DNA from: Candidatus Dormiibacterota bacterium | GTDB taxonomy: Bacteria; Chloroflexota; Dormibacteria; Aeolococcales; Aeolococcaceae | Direction: 5' to 3' | DNA length: 5,413 nt | Assembly (NCBI GenBank): GCA_003153215.1 | Contig: PLXL01000111.1 | Coordinates: forward strand, 6,529 to 11,941 | Part shown: piece by piece, positions 1-5,406 of the stretch | Numbering within the stretch: the first letter of the stretch is position 1 | Layout: every line of letters begins with the position of its first letter | Position numbers and translations under genes: made by a program | The notes under the pieces: model-generated | Databases searched by the model: none | The model's input: only the letters and a program-made list of their open reading frames with translations | Told to the model about the DNA's origin: nothing

Positions 1-767
1 CCGACGGCCAGGGCTACGATGCCGTGATCGCGGGCGTGGACGTCACCCACGGCCTGGTGGTGCTGAGCCTCTCCGGTGCCACCAATCTCAATCTCGACGC
101 GATCCCGCTCGCCGCCTCCCCTCCGGCGGTCGGCGACCAGGCCATCGCTCTCAGCCGCCCGGCCTCCGGGGGACTGGACGTGGGCGTGGGCGATGTGAGC
201 GCGGTGGGGGTGACCGTGACCACCGCCACCGCCACCGCCACCGCCAACGGTCCGACGACCCTGCAGGGGGCGATCAGCATCGGTGCCATCAGCGATCCCG
301 GGGCCGACGGGGCGCCGGTGCTCAACGCCGCCGGCGACCTGATCGGCATCGTTGACACGATCACCCAGGCTCCCGCACCGCCCGGTGTCACCGCCCTCTC
401 TCTGAGCGCGGCCGCGACCCTGATCGCGAGCGTCTCCGGTGGGGCGGGGCAGGCGCAGGGCACCTTCGGGGTGGTCTCCAGCTATCTCGACCCGGCCCGC
501 GCCGCCGCGGCCGGCACCACCCCCGGCGCCCTGATCAACTCCATCGACGCCGGCGGCCCGGCCGCCGCTGCCGGGCTCCAGCTCGGCGACATCGTCACCT
601 CGGTCAACGGGATCGCCATCGACGCCAGCAATCCCTTCGATCCCGTCTCCCTCGGCCTGAGCCCTGGCGATACCGCCGAGGTCACCGTAGTCAGGGGGAC
701 GACCACCCAGACCATCGCCGTCCAGGTGGCGGGTCCGGTCAGCTCGCCGTCGCCCGGGTCGTCCTGA
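1..767 (+). CDS. Trypsin-fold S1C/HtrA-like protein with C-terminal PDZ domain, 5'-truncated, predicted catalytically dead
   Basis: The gene enters from the left edge (first whole codon at 3) and ends at TGA 765-767, so no start is seen. The GTG at 24 is internal to the fold and is not a credible start. The visible part is the second half of a chymotrypsin-like domain, followed from about 465 by a PDZ domain (PGALINSIDAGGP, then AGLQLGDIVTSVNG, the usual carboxylate-loop and GD-hinge pattern). Homology to the DegP/HtrA family is read from the block VTHGLVVLSL, which matches the family's (T)DLAVLKV, and from DPGADGAPVLN, which matches NPGNSGGPLVN. In both, the catalytic residue is missing: Asp is Gly (codon 51-53) and the nucleophile Ser is Asp (codon 306-308). 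The catalytic His lies outside the window. The family normally degrades or chaperones envelope proteins; this member probably keeps only binding through the PDZ. The C-terminus is Ser/Pro-rich. Any N-terminal signal or membrane anchor would be upstream and is not visible. Confidence 0.85.
   Translation, partial: DGQGYDAVIAGVDVTHGLVVLSLSGATNLNLDAIPLAASPPAVGDQAIALSRPASGGLDVGVGDVSAVGVTVTTATATATANGPTTLQGAISIGAISDPGADGAPVLNAAGDLIGIVDTITQAPAPPGVTALSLSAAATLIASVSGGAGQAQGTFGVVSSYLDPARAAAAGTTPGALINSIDAGGPAAAAGLQLGDIVTSVNGIAIDASNPFDPVSLGLSPGDTAEVTVVRGTTTQTIAVQVAGPVSSPSPGSS
222..245 (+). repeat. Hexanucleotide tandem repeat (ACCGCC)x4 inside the protease-like gene
   Basis: Four perfect ACCGCC units, in frame, encode alternating Thr-Ala. 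They lie in the loop between the DVSAVG strand and the block that carries the degenerate nucleophile. A gain or loss of one unit adds or removes two residues without breaking the frame. Confidence 0.9.
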
Positions 768-844
768 GCAGGACCGCGATCGGCCGGCGTCCCCCGGCCC
801 CGGCCCCCCTCACCGGCCCGGCCCGTCCTGACCCCGATCCCGGA

Positions 845-850
845 TAAGAT
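845..850 (+). promoter_or_regulatory. Candidate -10 element TAAGAT for a leaderless MBL-fold gene
   Basis: TAAGAT (TANNNT type) ends 10 nt before the GTG at 861, in a locally A/T-richer patch within a very GC-rich spacer. No Shine-Dalgarno sequence lies between it and the start, which fits a leaderless or nearly leaderless transcript. No convincing -35 box is visible at normal spacing. Confidence 0.35.
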
Positions 851-860
851 CGCTCGGACC

Positions 861-1487
861 GTGGAGATCACCTATCTCGGACTTTCCTGCCTCCGCCTGC
901 GCGGCCGCGACGTCGTGGTGCTCGTCGACCCGCCTGCAACCACGCTGCCGGGCCTCGGCCGTTCGCACCCCGACATCATCGTCCGCACCGACGGGGTGAC
1001 CGTCCCTGAGCGCCTGCGATTCCGCGAGGGCGAGGCGCAGGAGGTGGCCGGGCCGGGGGAGTTCGAGGTCCGGGGCGTGACCATCCACGGGTTGCGCTCC
1101 GGCGAGACGACGATCATGCGCATCGAGGTCGACGAGGTGTGCGTCGCCACCCTGGGCAGGCTCGACCGCCAGCTCACCGAGGACGAGGTGGACGAGTTGG
1201 GCCGGGTGGATGTGCTCGCGGTGCCCGTCGGCGGCGTGGATGCGCTCGGCGCGGTGGCCGCCACCAAGGTCGTGAATGCCATCGCTCCGTCGATCGTCGT
1301 GCCGGTCCGCTACCGCAGCAGTGCGGTGGAGGGCAGTGGCGACTACGAGCCCCTCGACAGGTTCGCCAAGGAGATGGGGCTCACCGAGGAGACCCTGCCG
1401 ACCCAGCCCAAGCTCAGCCTCACGGGGGCGATGGGGACGGCGGAGGAGACGCGGGTGGTGATTCTCGAGCCGCGGGGAGCCGGCTGA
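861..1487 (+). CDS. Small metallo-beta-lactamase-fold protein (COG2220-like), metal site apparently lost
   Basis: This 208-residue protein starts at GTG 861, where the conserved first strand (MEITYLG) begins, and ends at TGA 1485-1487. It follows the layout of small COG2220-type MBL-fold hydrolases: xITxLGxSC start, VDP near residue 22, GPGEFEVRGV at 64-73, LGRLDRQLTEDEVDELGRVD near 98-117, VPVGG at 121-125, IVVPVRY at 145-151, and a C-terminal TQPKLSLT. The family normally binds one or two metals through LGHSC, HxHxDH, HLGD and PMHY. Here these read LGLSC (L8), TDGVTV (43-48), TLGR (R100) and PVRY (R150), so no expected ligand remains apart from the Asp at residue 44. The only His residues, H36 and H76, are not at motif positions. 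I predict a folded but non-hydrolytic protein; the true role is unknown. It is 127 bp upstream of pyrG, same strand. The fold assignment is fairly sure; the loss of activity is inferred from motif alignment by eye. Confidence 0.8.
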   Translation: MEITYLGLSCLRLRGRDVVVLVDPPATTLPGLGRSHPDIIVRTDGVTVPERLRFREGEAQEVAGPGEFEVRGVTIHGLRSGETTIMRIEVDEVCVATLGRLDRQLTEDEVDELGRVDVLAVPVGGVDALGAVAATKVVNAIAPSIVVPVRYRSSAVEGSGDYEPLDRFAKEMGLTEETLPTQPKLSLTGAMGTAEETRVVILEPRGAG

Positions 1488-1573
1488 GGACCCGGAGGGC
1501 GGCGCGGCCCGGGCGATCCGGATGCGGAGGGAACGCCTCTATTCGTCAACCGTGTGTCGCGCAGATAGGTACC

Positions 1574-1582
1574 TGCTAACAT
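1574..1582 (+). promoter_or_regulatory. Extended -10 promoter (TGC-TAACAT) for pyrG
   Basis: TGCTAACAT has the extended -10 pattern TGN-TANNNT (hexamer TAACAT at 1577-1582) in the most A/T-rich stretch of the window (about 1537-1592). Initiation about 7 nt downstream would give a leader of roughly 25 nt before the ATG at 1615. The -35 region is weak, which extended -10 promoters tolerate. No run of G or GGGC start sequence of the Bacillus pyrG reiterative-transcription type is seen. Confidence 0.55.
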
Positions 1583-1600
1583 CGGCAAAACCACGGCACC

Positions 1601-1606
1601 GGGAGG
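1601..1606 (+). promoter_or_regulatory. Shine-Dalgarno site GGGAGG of pyrG
   Basis: GGGAGG lies 8 nt before ATG 1615. It decides the start: the frame is open for 31 more codons upstream, but those encode no CTP synthase sequence and have no ribosome site, while MAKFVFVTGG at 1615 is the family N-terminus. Confidence 0.85.
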
Positions 1607-1614
1607 TCTCCACG

Positions 1615-3345
1615 ATGGCGAAGTTCGTGTTCGTGACCGGCGGTGTCGTCTCCTCCTTGGGCAAGGGCATCACCGCCGCCTCCATCGGCACGATCCTCAA
1701 GGCTCGGGGGCTCCATGTCGGGATGCAGAAGCTCGACCCGTATCTGAACGTGGATCCGGGTACGATGTCGCCGTATCAGCACGGCGAGGTCTTCGTCACC
1801 GACGATGGTGCCGAGACCGACCTTGACCTCGGCCATTACGAGCGCTTCGTGGACGTCGCACTCTCTCAGGCCAGCAACGTCACGACCGGCCGCATCTACG
1901 CGAGTGTGATCGCCAAAGAGAGGCGAGGCGACTATCTCGGGGGCACCGTCCAGGTCATCCCCCACATCACCAACGAGATCAAGCAGCGCGTGCTCAGGGT
2001 CGCGGAAAACGAGTTGCCCGAACCCGATGTCGTGATCGTTGAGGTCGGTGGGACCGTGGGCGACATCGAGTCGCTGCCGTTCCTGGAGGCGATCCGCCAG
2101 TTCAAGAACGACATCGGCCGCAGCAACGTCTGCTACGTCCACCTGACCCTCGTGCCCTACATCGCGGCCAGCGAGGAGTTCAAGAGCAAGCCGACCCAGC
2201 ATTCGGTGAACGAGCTCCGCTCCATTGGCATCCAGCCGGACGTCGTTGTGGCGCGCAGCGAGCATCTGATCGGTGAGGGCCAGAGGGAGAAGATCGCGCT
2301 CTTCGGCGACGTTCCCCTGCGCGCCGTCATCAATGTTCCCGACGCGCGCTCCATCTACGAGGTGCCGCTGATGCTCGAGGCGGCAGGGCTGGGCGATTAC
2401 ATCGTCGAGCTGCTGGGCATCACCGCCGGTCCGCCGGACCTCGACGACTGGCGCCGGATGGTGGCCCGCATCCAGGCCCCCAAGCCGGCGGTGCGCGTGG
2501 CCCTGGTCGGCAAGTACGTGGCCATGCGCGATGCCTACATCAGCGTCGCCGAGGCGCTCCGCCATGCTGCGGTGCACTGCGGTGTCGACCTGCACCTGGA
2601 GTGGGTCAACGCCGAGGAGATGACCCCGGAGAGACTCGAGGGCGTGGAGGGCGTGGTCGTGCCCGGCGGCTTTGGCCACCGTGGGATCGAGGGCAAGGTG
2701 CTCGCATCTCGCTTCGCACGTCACCACCAGGTCCCCTACCTCGGCCTCTGTCTGGGCATGCAGTGCGCCACCATCGACATCGCGCGCGAGGCCCTGGGCA
2801 CCGAGGACGCCAACTCCACCGAGTTCAACGCCTTCACTGCCAACCCCGTCATCGACCTGCTCCCCGAGCAGCGCGACATCGAGAACAAGGGCGGGACCAT
2901 GCGCCTGGGCGTCTACCCCTGCAAGCTGCTGCCGGGCAGTCACGCTGCCGCCGCCTACGGCGAATCGGTCGTGTACGAGCGTCATCGCCATCGCTTTGAG
3001 TTCAACAATCAATACCGGGAGCGCCTCGCCGAATTCGGTGTCGTCTACAGCGGGACCTCACCGAACGGCCGCCTCGTCGAGGTCATCGAACTGCGCGACC
3101 ACCCCTTCTTCGTCGGGTCTCAGTTCCACCCCGAGTTCCGCTCCAGGCCGGGACGGCCCCACCCGCTCTTCCGGGAGTTCATGGCCGCGGTCTGCCGCCG
3201 AGCCGGCGTCGACACCGAGGCGACGCGTGCGGATGCTCCCGGGGAGCGTGTCGCACCGGCGCCGGCCGCCGATGAGGTCCCGGGATCCGTCCGGGGCATC
3301 CTCTCGCCGCGTGTCGACCCTGCCATGGAGGCCGCTGAGCCCTGA
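1615..3345 (+). CDS. pyrG: CTP synthase
   Basis: This 576-residue enzyme converts UTP to CTP using ATP and ammonia from glutamine, the last step of de novo pyrimidine nucleotide synthesis, in the cytoplasm. The N-terminal synthetase domain (about 1-270) has the P-loop GGVVSSLGKG with K17, the KLDPYLNVDPGTMSPYQHGE block, the metal-binding DLDLGHYERF segment (D69/D71), and EVGGTVGDIES (E143). The class I glutamine amidotransferase domain (about 290-530) has PGGFGHRG, the nucleophile C379 in LGLCLGMQ, and H505/E507 in QFHPEF. The signature stretches ENKGGTMRLG and HRHRFEFNNQYR are intact, so it should be active. It is somewhat longer than the 545-residue E. coli enzyme because of an Ala/Pro-rich C-terminal tail of about 45 residues. 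The start is set by GGGAGG at 1601, and a candidate promoter lies at 1574. The GlpX-like gene follows after 41 bp, probably on the same transcript. Identification is essentially certain. Confidence 0.99.
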   Translation: MAKFVFVTGGVVSSLGKGITAASIGTILKARGLHVGMQKLDPYLNVDPGTMSPYQHGEVFVTDDGAETDLDLGHYERFVDVALSQASNVTTGRIYASVIAKERRGDYLGGTVQVIPHITNEIKQRVLRVAENELPEPDVVIVEVGGTVGDIESLPFLEAIRQFKNDIGRSNVCYVHLTLVPYIAASEEFKSKPTQHSVNELRSIGIQPDVVVARSEHLIGEGQREKIALFGDVPLRAVINVPDARSIYEVPLMLEAAGLGDYIVELLGITAGPPDLDDWRRMVARIQAPKPAVRVALVGKYVAMRDAYISVAEALRHAAVHCGVDLHLEWVNAEEMTPERLEGVEGVVVPGGFGHRGIEGKVLASRFARHHQVPYLGLCLGMQCATIDIAREALGTEDANSTEFNAFTANPVIDLLPEQRDIENKGGTMRLGVYPCKLLPGSHAAAAYGESVVYERHRHRFEFNNQYRERLAEFGVVYSGTSPNGRLVEVIELRDHPFFVGSQFHPEFRSRPGRPHPLFREFMAAVCRRAGVDTEATRADAPGERVAPAPAADEVPGSVRGILSPRVDPAMEAAEP

Positions 3346-3386
3346 CCGCAGCAGAGCGTCGGACGGCCACGGTTTCGCCGGCACGG

Positions 3387-4355
3387 TTGAGCCGCGAACG
3401 GCACCGCGGCCTCGAGCTCCTGCGTGCCACGGAGGCCGCCGCCCTGGCCGTCGGCCGCTGGCTCGGCCGCGGCGACAAGACGAGCACGCGCGATGTCGGG
3501 GAGCGCGCGATGGAGGAGGCCCTCCTCGGCATGCCCTTCGACGGTCACGTCGTCATCGACGCCGGCGGTGTGGCGGACCCCCTCAGCCCGGGGCGGCGCG
3601 TCGGTGTCGGACGCGACCAGGTGGACCTGGCGCTCGACTCGGTCGACGGCGTCAGCCTGGTCGCCAAGGGTCTCTCGCAGGCACTCTCGATCGCCGCGGC
3701 CGCCGAGCCGGGCGGGATCGCCAAGCCGCCCCCCTGCGCCTACATGCACAAGCTGGCGGTGGGACCCCGGGCGCGGGGTGCCATCGACATCGCCGACACT
3801 CCCGAGAACAACCTGCGCCGCATCGCCTTCGCCATGGACGTGCAGGTCCCGGACCTGACCGTGATGCTGCTGGACCGCCCCCGTCACCAGAGCCTCATCG
3901 AGCGGGTGCGCACCCTGGGGAGCCGGCTCGTGCTGATCAGTGACGGCGACATCGCCGCTGCCCTGATGACGGCCTGGCCGGGCAGCGGCATCGACGTCTT
4001 CATCGGGTCCGGGGGCACGGCCGAGGCGGTCCTTGCCGCCTGCGCGCTCCGCTGCCTCGGCGGGGAGATGCAGTGCCGGCCCTGGGTGCGTAACCAGGAC
4101 GAATCGGCGGCGCTCCGGGCCGCCGGGTTCGATCCGGAGGCGAAGCTCGGCATCGCCGACCTGGTGCCGGGCACGGACGTCGCCGTCGCGGTCACTGGGG
4201 TGACGGGCGGAGGCCTGGTGCGCGGTGTTCAGTACCACAACTGGTGGGCGGAGACCCACAGCCTGGTCATGCGCGCGCAGAGCGGCACGGTGCGGGACAT
4301 CCGGACCAAGCATCACGTGGCCCTCGACCCAAGGGACGCCCACCGCCTGGTCTGA
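3387..4355 (+). CDS. glpX: GlpX-type class II fructose-1,6-bisphosphatase homologue with degenerate metal loop
   Basis: This 322-residue protein is homologous along its length to class II FBPase (GlpX), which hydrolyses fructose-1,6-bisphosphate in gluconeogenesis. The conserved N-terminus (LELLRATEAAALAVGRWLGR) forces the start to TTG 3387; no ATG or GTG lies close and no clear ribosome site is seen, so translation may depend on pyrG, 41 bp upstream. Retained: GRGDK (D30), Y119, LDRPRH (162-167), ISDGD (184-188), GGTAEAV with E213, CLGGE (223-227) and THSLVMRAQSGTVR. Lost: the metal loop GEGExDEAPMLY, which here reads VIDAGGVADPLSP (56-68), without its paired Glu and shorter by about two residues; and DP(I/L)(E/D)GT, which here is DSVDGV (84-89), with Val where the catalytic Thr should be. 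I therefore expect weak or no FBPase activity, or an altered substrate. The phosphate-binding segments look intact, so sugar-phosphate binding remains possible. Family assignment is strong; functional loss is inferred. Confidence 0.85.
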   Translation: MSRERHRGLELLRATEAAALAVGRWLGRGDKTSTRDVGERAMEEALLGMPFDGHVVIDAGGVADPLSPGRRVGVGRDQVDLALDSVDGVSLVAKGLSQALSIAAAAEPGGIAKPPPCAYMHKLAVGPRARGAIDIADTPENNLRRIAFAMDVQVPDLTVMLLDRPRHQSLIERVRTLGSRLVLISDGDIAAALMTAWPGSGIDVFIGSGGTAEAVLAACALRCLGGEMQCRPWVRNQDESAALRAAGFDPEAKLGIADLVPGTDVAVAVTGVTGGGLVRGVQYHNWWAETHSLVMRAQSGTVRDIRTKHHVALDPRDAHRLV

Positions 4356-4357
4356 CA

Positions 4358-4380
4358 TCCGGCGCTGAGGGCGGGCCGGA
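4358..4380. terminator. Weak candidate bidirectional terminator hairpin between convergent genes
   Basis: TCCGGC (4358-4363) and GCCGGA (4375-4380) form a 6-bp stem with an 11-nt loop, just after the glpX-like stop and about 20 bp past the stop of the opposing gene. It overlaps a second 10-bp palindrome CGGAGCTCCG (4377-4386). Neither side has a U-run, so it is not a classical intrinsic terminator. The position is suggestive; the structure alone is weak evidence in such GC-rich DNA. Confidence 0.25.
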
Positions 4381-4400
4381 GCTCCGCGGTCCAGTTGCGA

Positions 4401-4607
4401 TCAGGCGCGGTGCCGCGCCGTCCGCAACACGCTGAGCGGGAGCAGGGCGAGGATCGCGGTGGGCAGCACCCACCAGCTCGGGAACGTGGTCCGGCTGATC
4501 GCCACCGTCACGACCACCGCCGCGGCAAGCCCCAGCGCCAACGTCCAGTCGTCGCCGATGACGAGGTCGTACACGAACGCGGCCATGGCCCGCAGCCTCC
4601 GGCTCAT
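4401..4607 (-). CDS. Small two-helix membrane protein, coupled to the upstream membrane gene
   Basis: This 68-residue protein has ATG at 4607-4605, one base overlapping the TGA (4609-4607) of the preceding gene as TGATG, so translation is probably coupled. It has two hydrophobic helices, about residues 22-38 (LALGLAAAVVVTVAISR) and 42-60 (FPSWWVLPTAILALLPLSV), after a short amphipathic start containing FVYDLVIGDDW, and a basic end (RTARHRA). M8 is an alternative start. I do not recognise a characterised family. The FVYDxxxGDDW motif followed by two helices looks like a conserved small protein rather than a chance frame. The coupling suggests it is a subunit or accessory of the transporter-like protein encoded just before it. 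It is a real gene with fair confidence; the function is unknown. Confidence 0.65.
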   Translation of the reverse strand: MSRRLRAMAAFVYDLVIGDDWTLALGLAAAVVVTVAISRTTFPSWWVLPTAILALLPLSVLRTARHRA

Positions 4608-5383
4608 CAGCTCGCCTGCCGGGTGGGCGACGAGGCCGCGATGCGGCGATGCCGGGCGCCCTCCTGCCGGCGCAGCCCGACGGCGAGCAGCAGGGCGAGG
4701 AGCGCGATGCCAGGCAACAGGACGAGAAGCGCCGCGTCCGAGCCCGGCCAGCGCGCTCCCGCCCCCTCCGCCGCCCAGAAGGCGCCGAACCCGGTCAGCA
4801 TGACCCCGACCAGGAACTTCAGAGCGTTCTCGGGCACACGGGCGAGCGGCGCCCGCACCGCGAAGCCGGCCGCGCCCACCAGCAGGATGGCGGCGCCGGC
4901 GGCGGCCGAGGCCAGGGGGATGGCGTGCTGGTTGCTCCCGAAGGTGAGCACGATGAATGCCACCTCCGTCCCCTCGAGGAGCACGCCCTGGAAGGCGAGC
5001 GTGAATCCGTACCAGTCCGGCACGGTGCCCCTCCGGTGCGAGGCCGCCCCCTGCGCGGTCGCCAGCTTCCTGGTGAAGATTGCGTCCTCGTCGTGCAGGG
5101 CGGTGACGCCGCCCGCGCGCAGTACGGCTTTGCGCAGCCACTGCACGCCGAACACGAGCAGGAGGGCGCCGATGACGAGGCGCAGGGCGTCCGTCGGGAT
5201 CGCGGTGAGCGCGGGCCCGAGTGCCGCCACCACGACGGCGAGGACGGCGACCGCCGCCACGGCGCCGTACGCCGCTGATCTCCAGCCGCGGGCGAGGCCG
5301 GCCGCCAGGACGATGGTGGTCGCCTCGACCGCCTCCACGGTGCAGGCGAGGAACACCGCGATGAACAGCGCTCCCGCGCTCAT
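4607..5383 (-). CDS. Polytopic membrane protein with internal duplication and two ExxE motifs (COG4280-like; FTR1-like architecture)
   Basis: This 258-residue, very hydrophobic protein starts at ATG 5383-5381 behind a strong AAGGAG site. About seven helices are visible: 4-29, 38-58, 67-86, 126-148, 155-178, 187-207 and 217-237. Two halves of three helices repeat: VEAVEATTIVLA in the first helix matches LEGTEVAFIVLT in the fourth, and PTDALRLVIGALLLVFGVQW (63-82) matches PENALKFLVGVMLTGFGAFW (184-203). Each half thus has an ExxE pair inside a membrane helix (E17/E20 and E137/E140). Seven helices with one such motif in helices 1 and 4 is the plan of the iron permease FTR1/EfeU, whose motif is REGLE; the Arg is absent here, so it is at best a distant relative. 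GDT1/UPF0016 cation transporters are another duplicated family to consider. A charged loop (84-125) separates the halves. I infer a cation transporter-like role; the substrate is unknown. The 68-residue gene follows directly. Confidence 0.7.
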   Translation of the reverse strand: MSAGALFIAVFLACTVEAVEATTIVLAAGLARGWRSAAYGAVAAVAVLAVVVAALGPALTAIPTDALRLVIGALLLVFGVQWLRKAVLRAGGVTALHDEDAIFTRKLATAQGAASHRRGTVPDWYGFTLAFQGVLLEGTEVAFIVLTFGSNQHAIPLASAAAGAAILLVGAAGFAVRAPLARVPENALKFLVGVMLTGFGAFWAAEGAGARWPGSDAALLVLLPGIALLALLLAVGLRRQEGARHRRIAASSPTRQAS

Positions 5384-5388
5384 CGGCT

Positions 5389-5394
5389 CTCCTT
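5389..5394 (-). promoter_or_regulatory. Shine-Dalgarno site AAGGAG of the ExxE membrane protein gene
   Basis: On the minus strand AAGGAG ends 5 nt before ATG 5383. It is the strongest ribosome site in the window and fixes the start of the membrane-protein pair. Confidence 0.85.
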
Positions 5395-5396
5395 GA

Positions 5397-5406
5397 GTGA
5401 CGTCAC
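5397..5406. other. 10-bp perfect palindrome GTGACGTCAC upstream of the membrane-protein pair
   Basis: GTGACGTCAC is its own reverse complement and sits immediately upstream of the ribosome site of the minus-strand unit. It could be half of an operator, part of the 5' leader, or the tail of a neighbouring gene beyond the right edge. The window ends 7 bp later, so this cannot be settled here. Confidence 0.35.

Noticed and set aside
761..774. GTCCT-gagc-AGGAC hairpin over the stop of the protease-like gene
   Set aside because: Only five base pairs and no T-run; structures of this size are frequent by chance in such GC-rich DNA, so it is not called a terminator.
1516..1523. ATCCGGAT palindrome in the pyrG upstream region
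   Set aside because: Eight bases only, no second copy nearby and not aligned with the promoter elements; likely chance.
1576..3012. 478-codon open frame on the minus strand opposite pyrG
   Set aside because: Antisense shadow of a certain CTP synthase gene. In high-GC DNA such frames stay open by codon bias, and the translation shows no domain pattern.
2672..3943. 423-codon plus-strand frame running from within pyrG into the GlpX-like gene
   Set aside because: It overlaps two well-supported genes in a different frame; its Ser/Pro/Arg-rich translation is a typical GC shadow.
3120..4358. 412-codon minus-strand open frame opposite the GlpX-like gene
   Set aside because: Its product is a low-complexity Arg/Gly/Asp/His-rich sequence with no recognisable motif, while the plus frame matches GlpX along its length.
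4395..5396. 333-codon plus-strand open frame opposite the membrane-protein pair
   Set aside because: The product is Arg/Pro/Ala/Ser-rich without fold signals. The minus frames encode clear membrane helices with an internal duplication, a good ribosome site and a TGATG junction.
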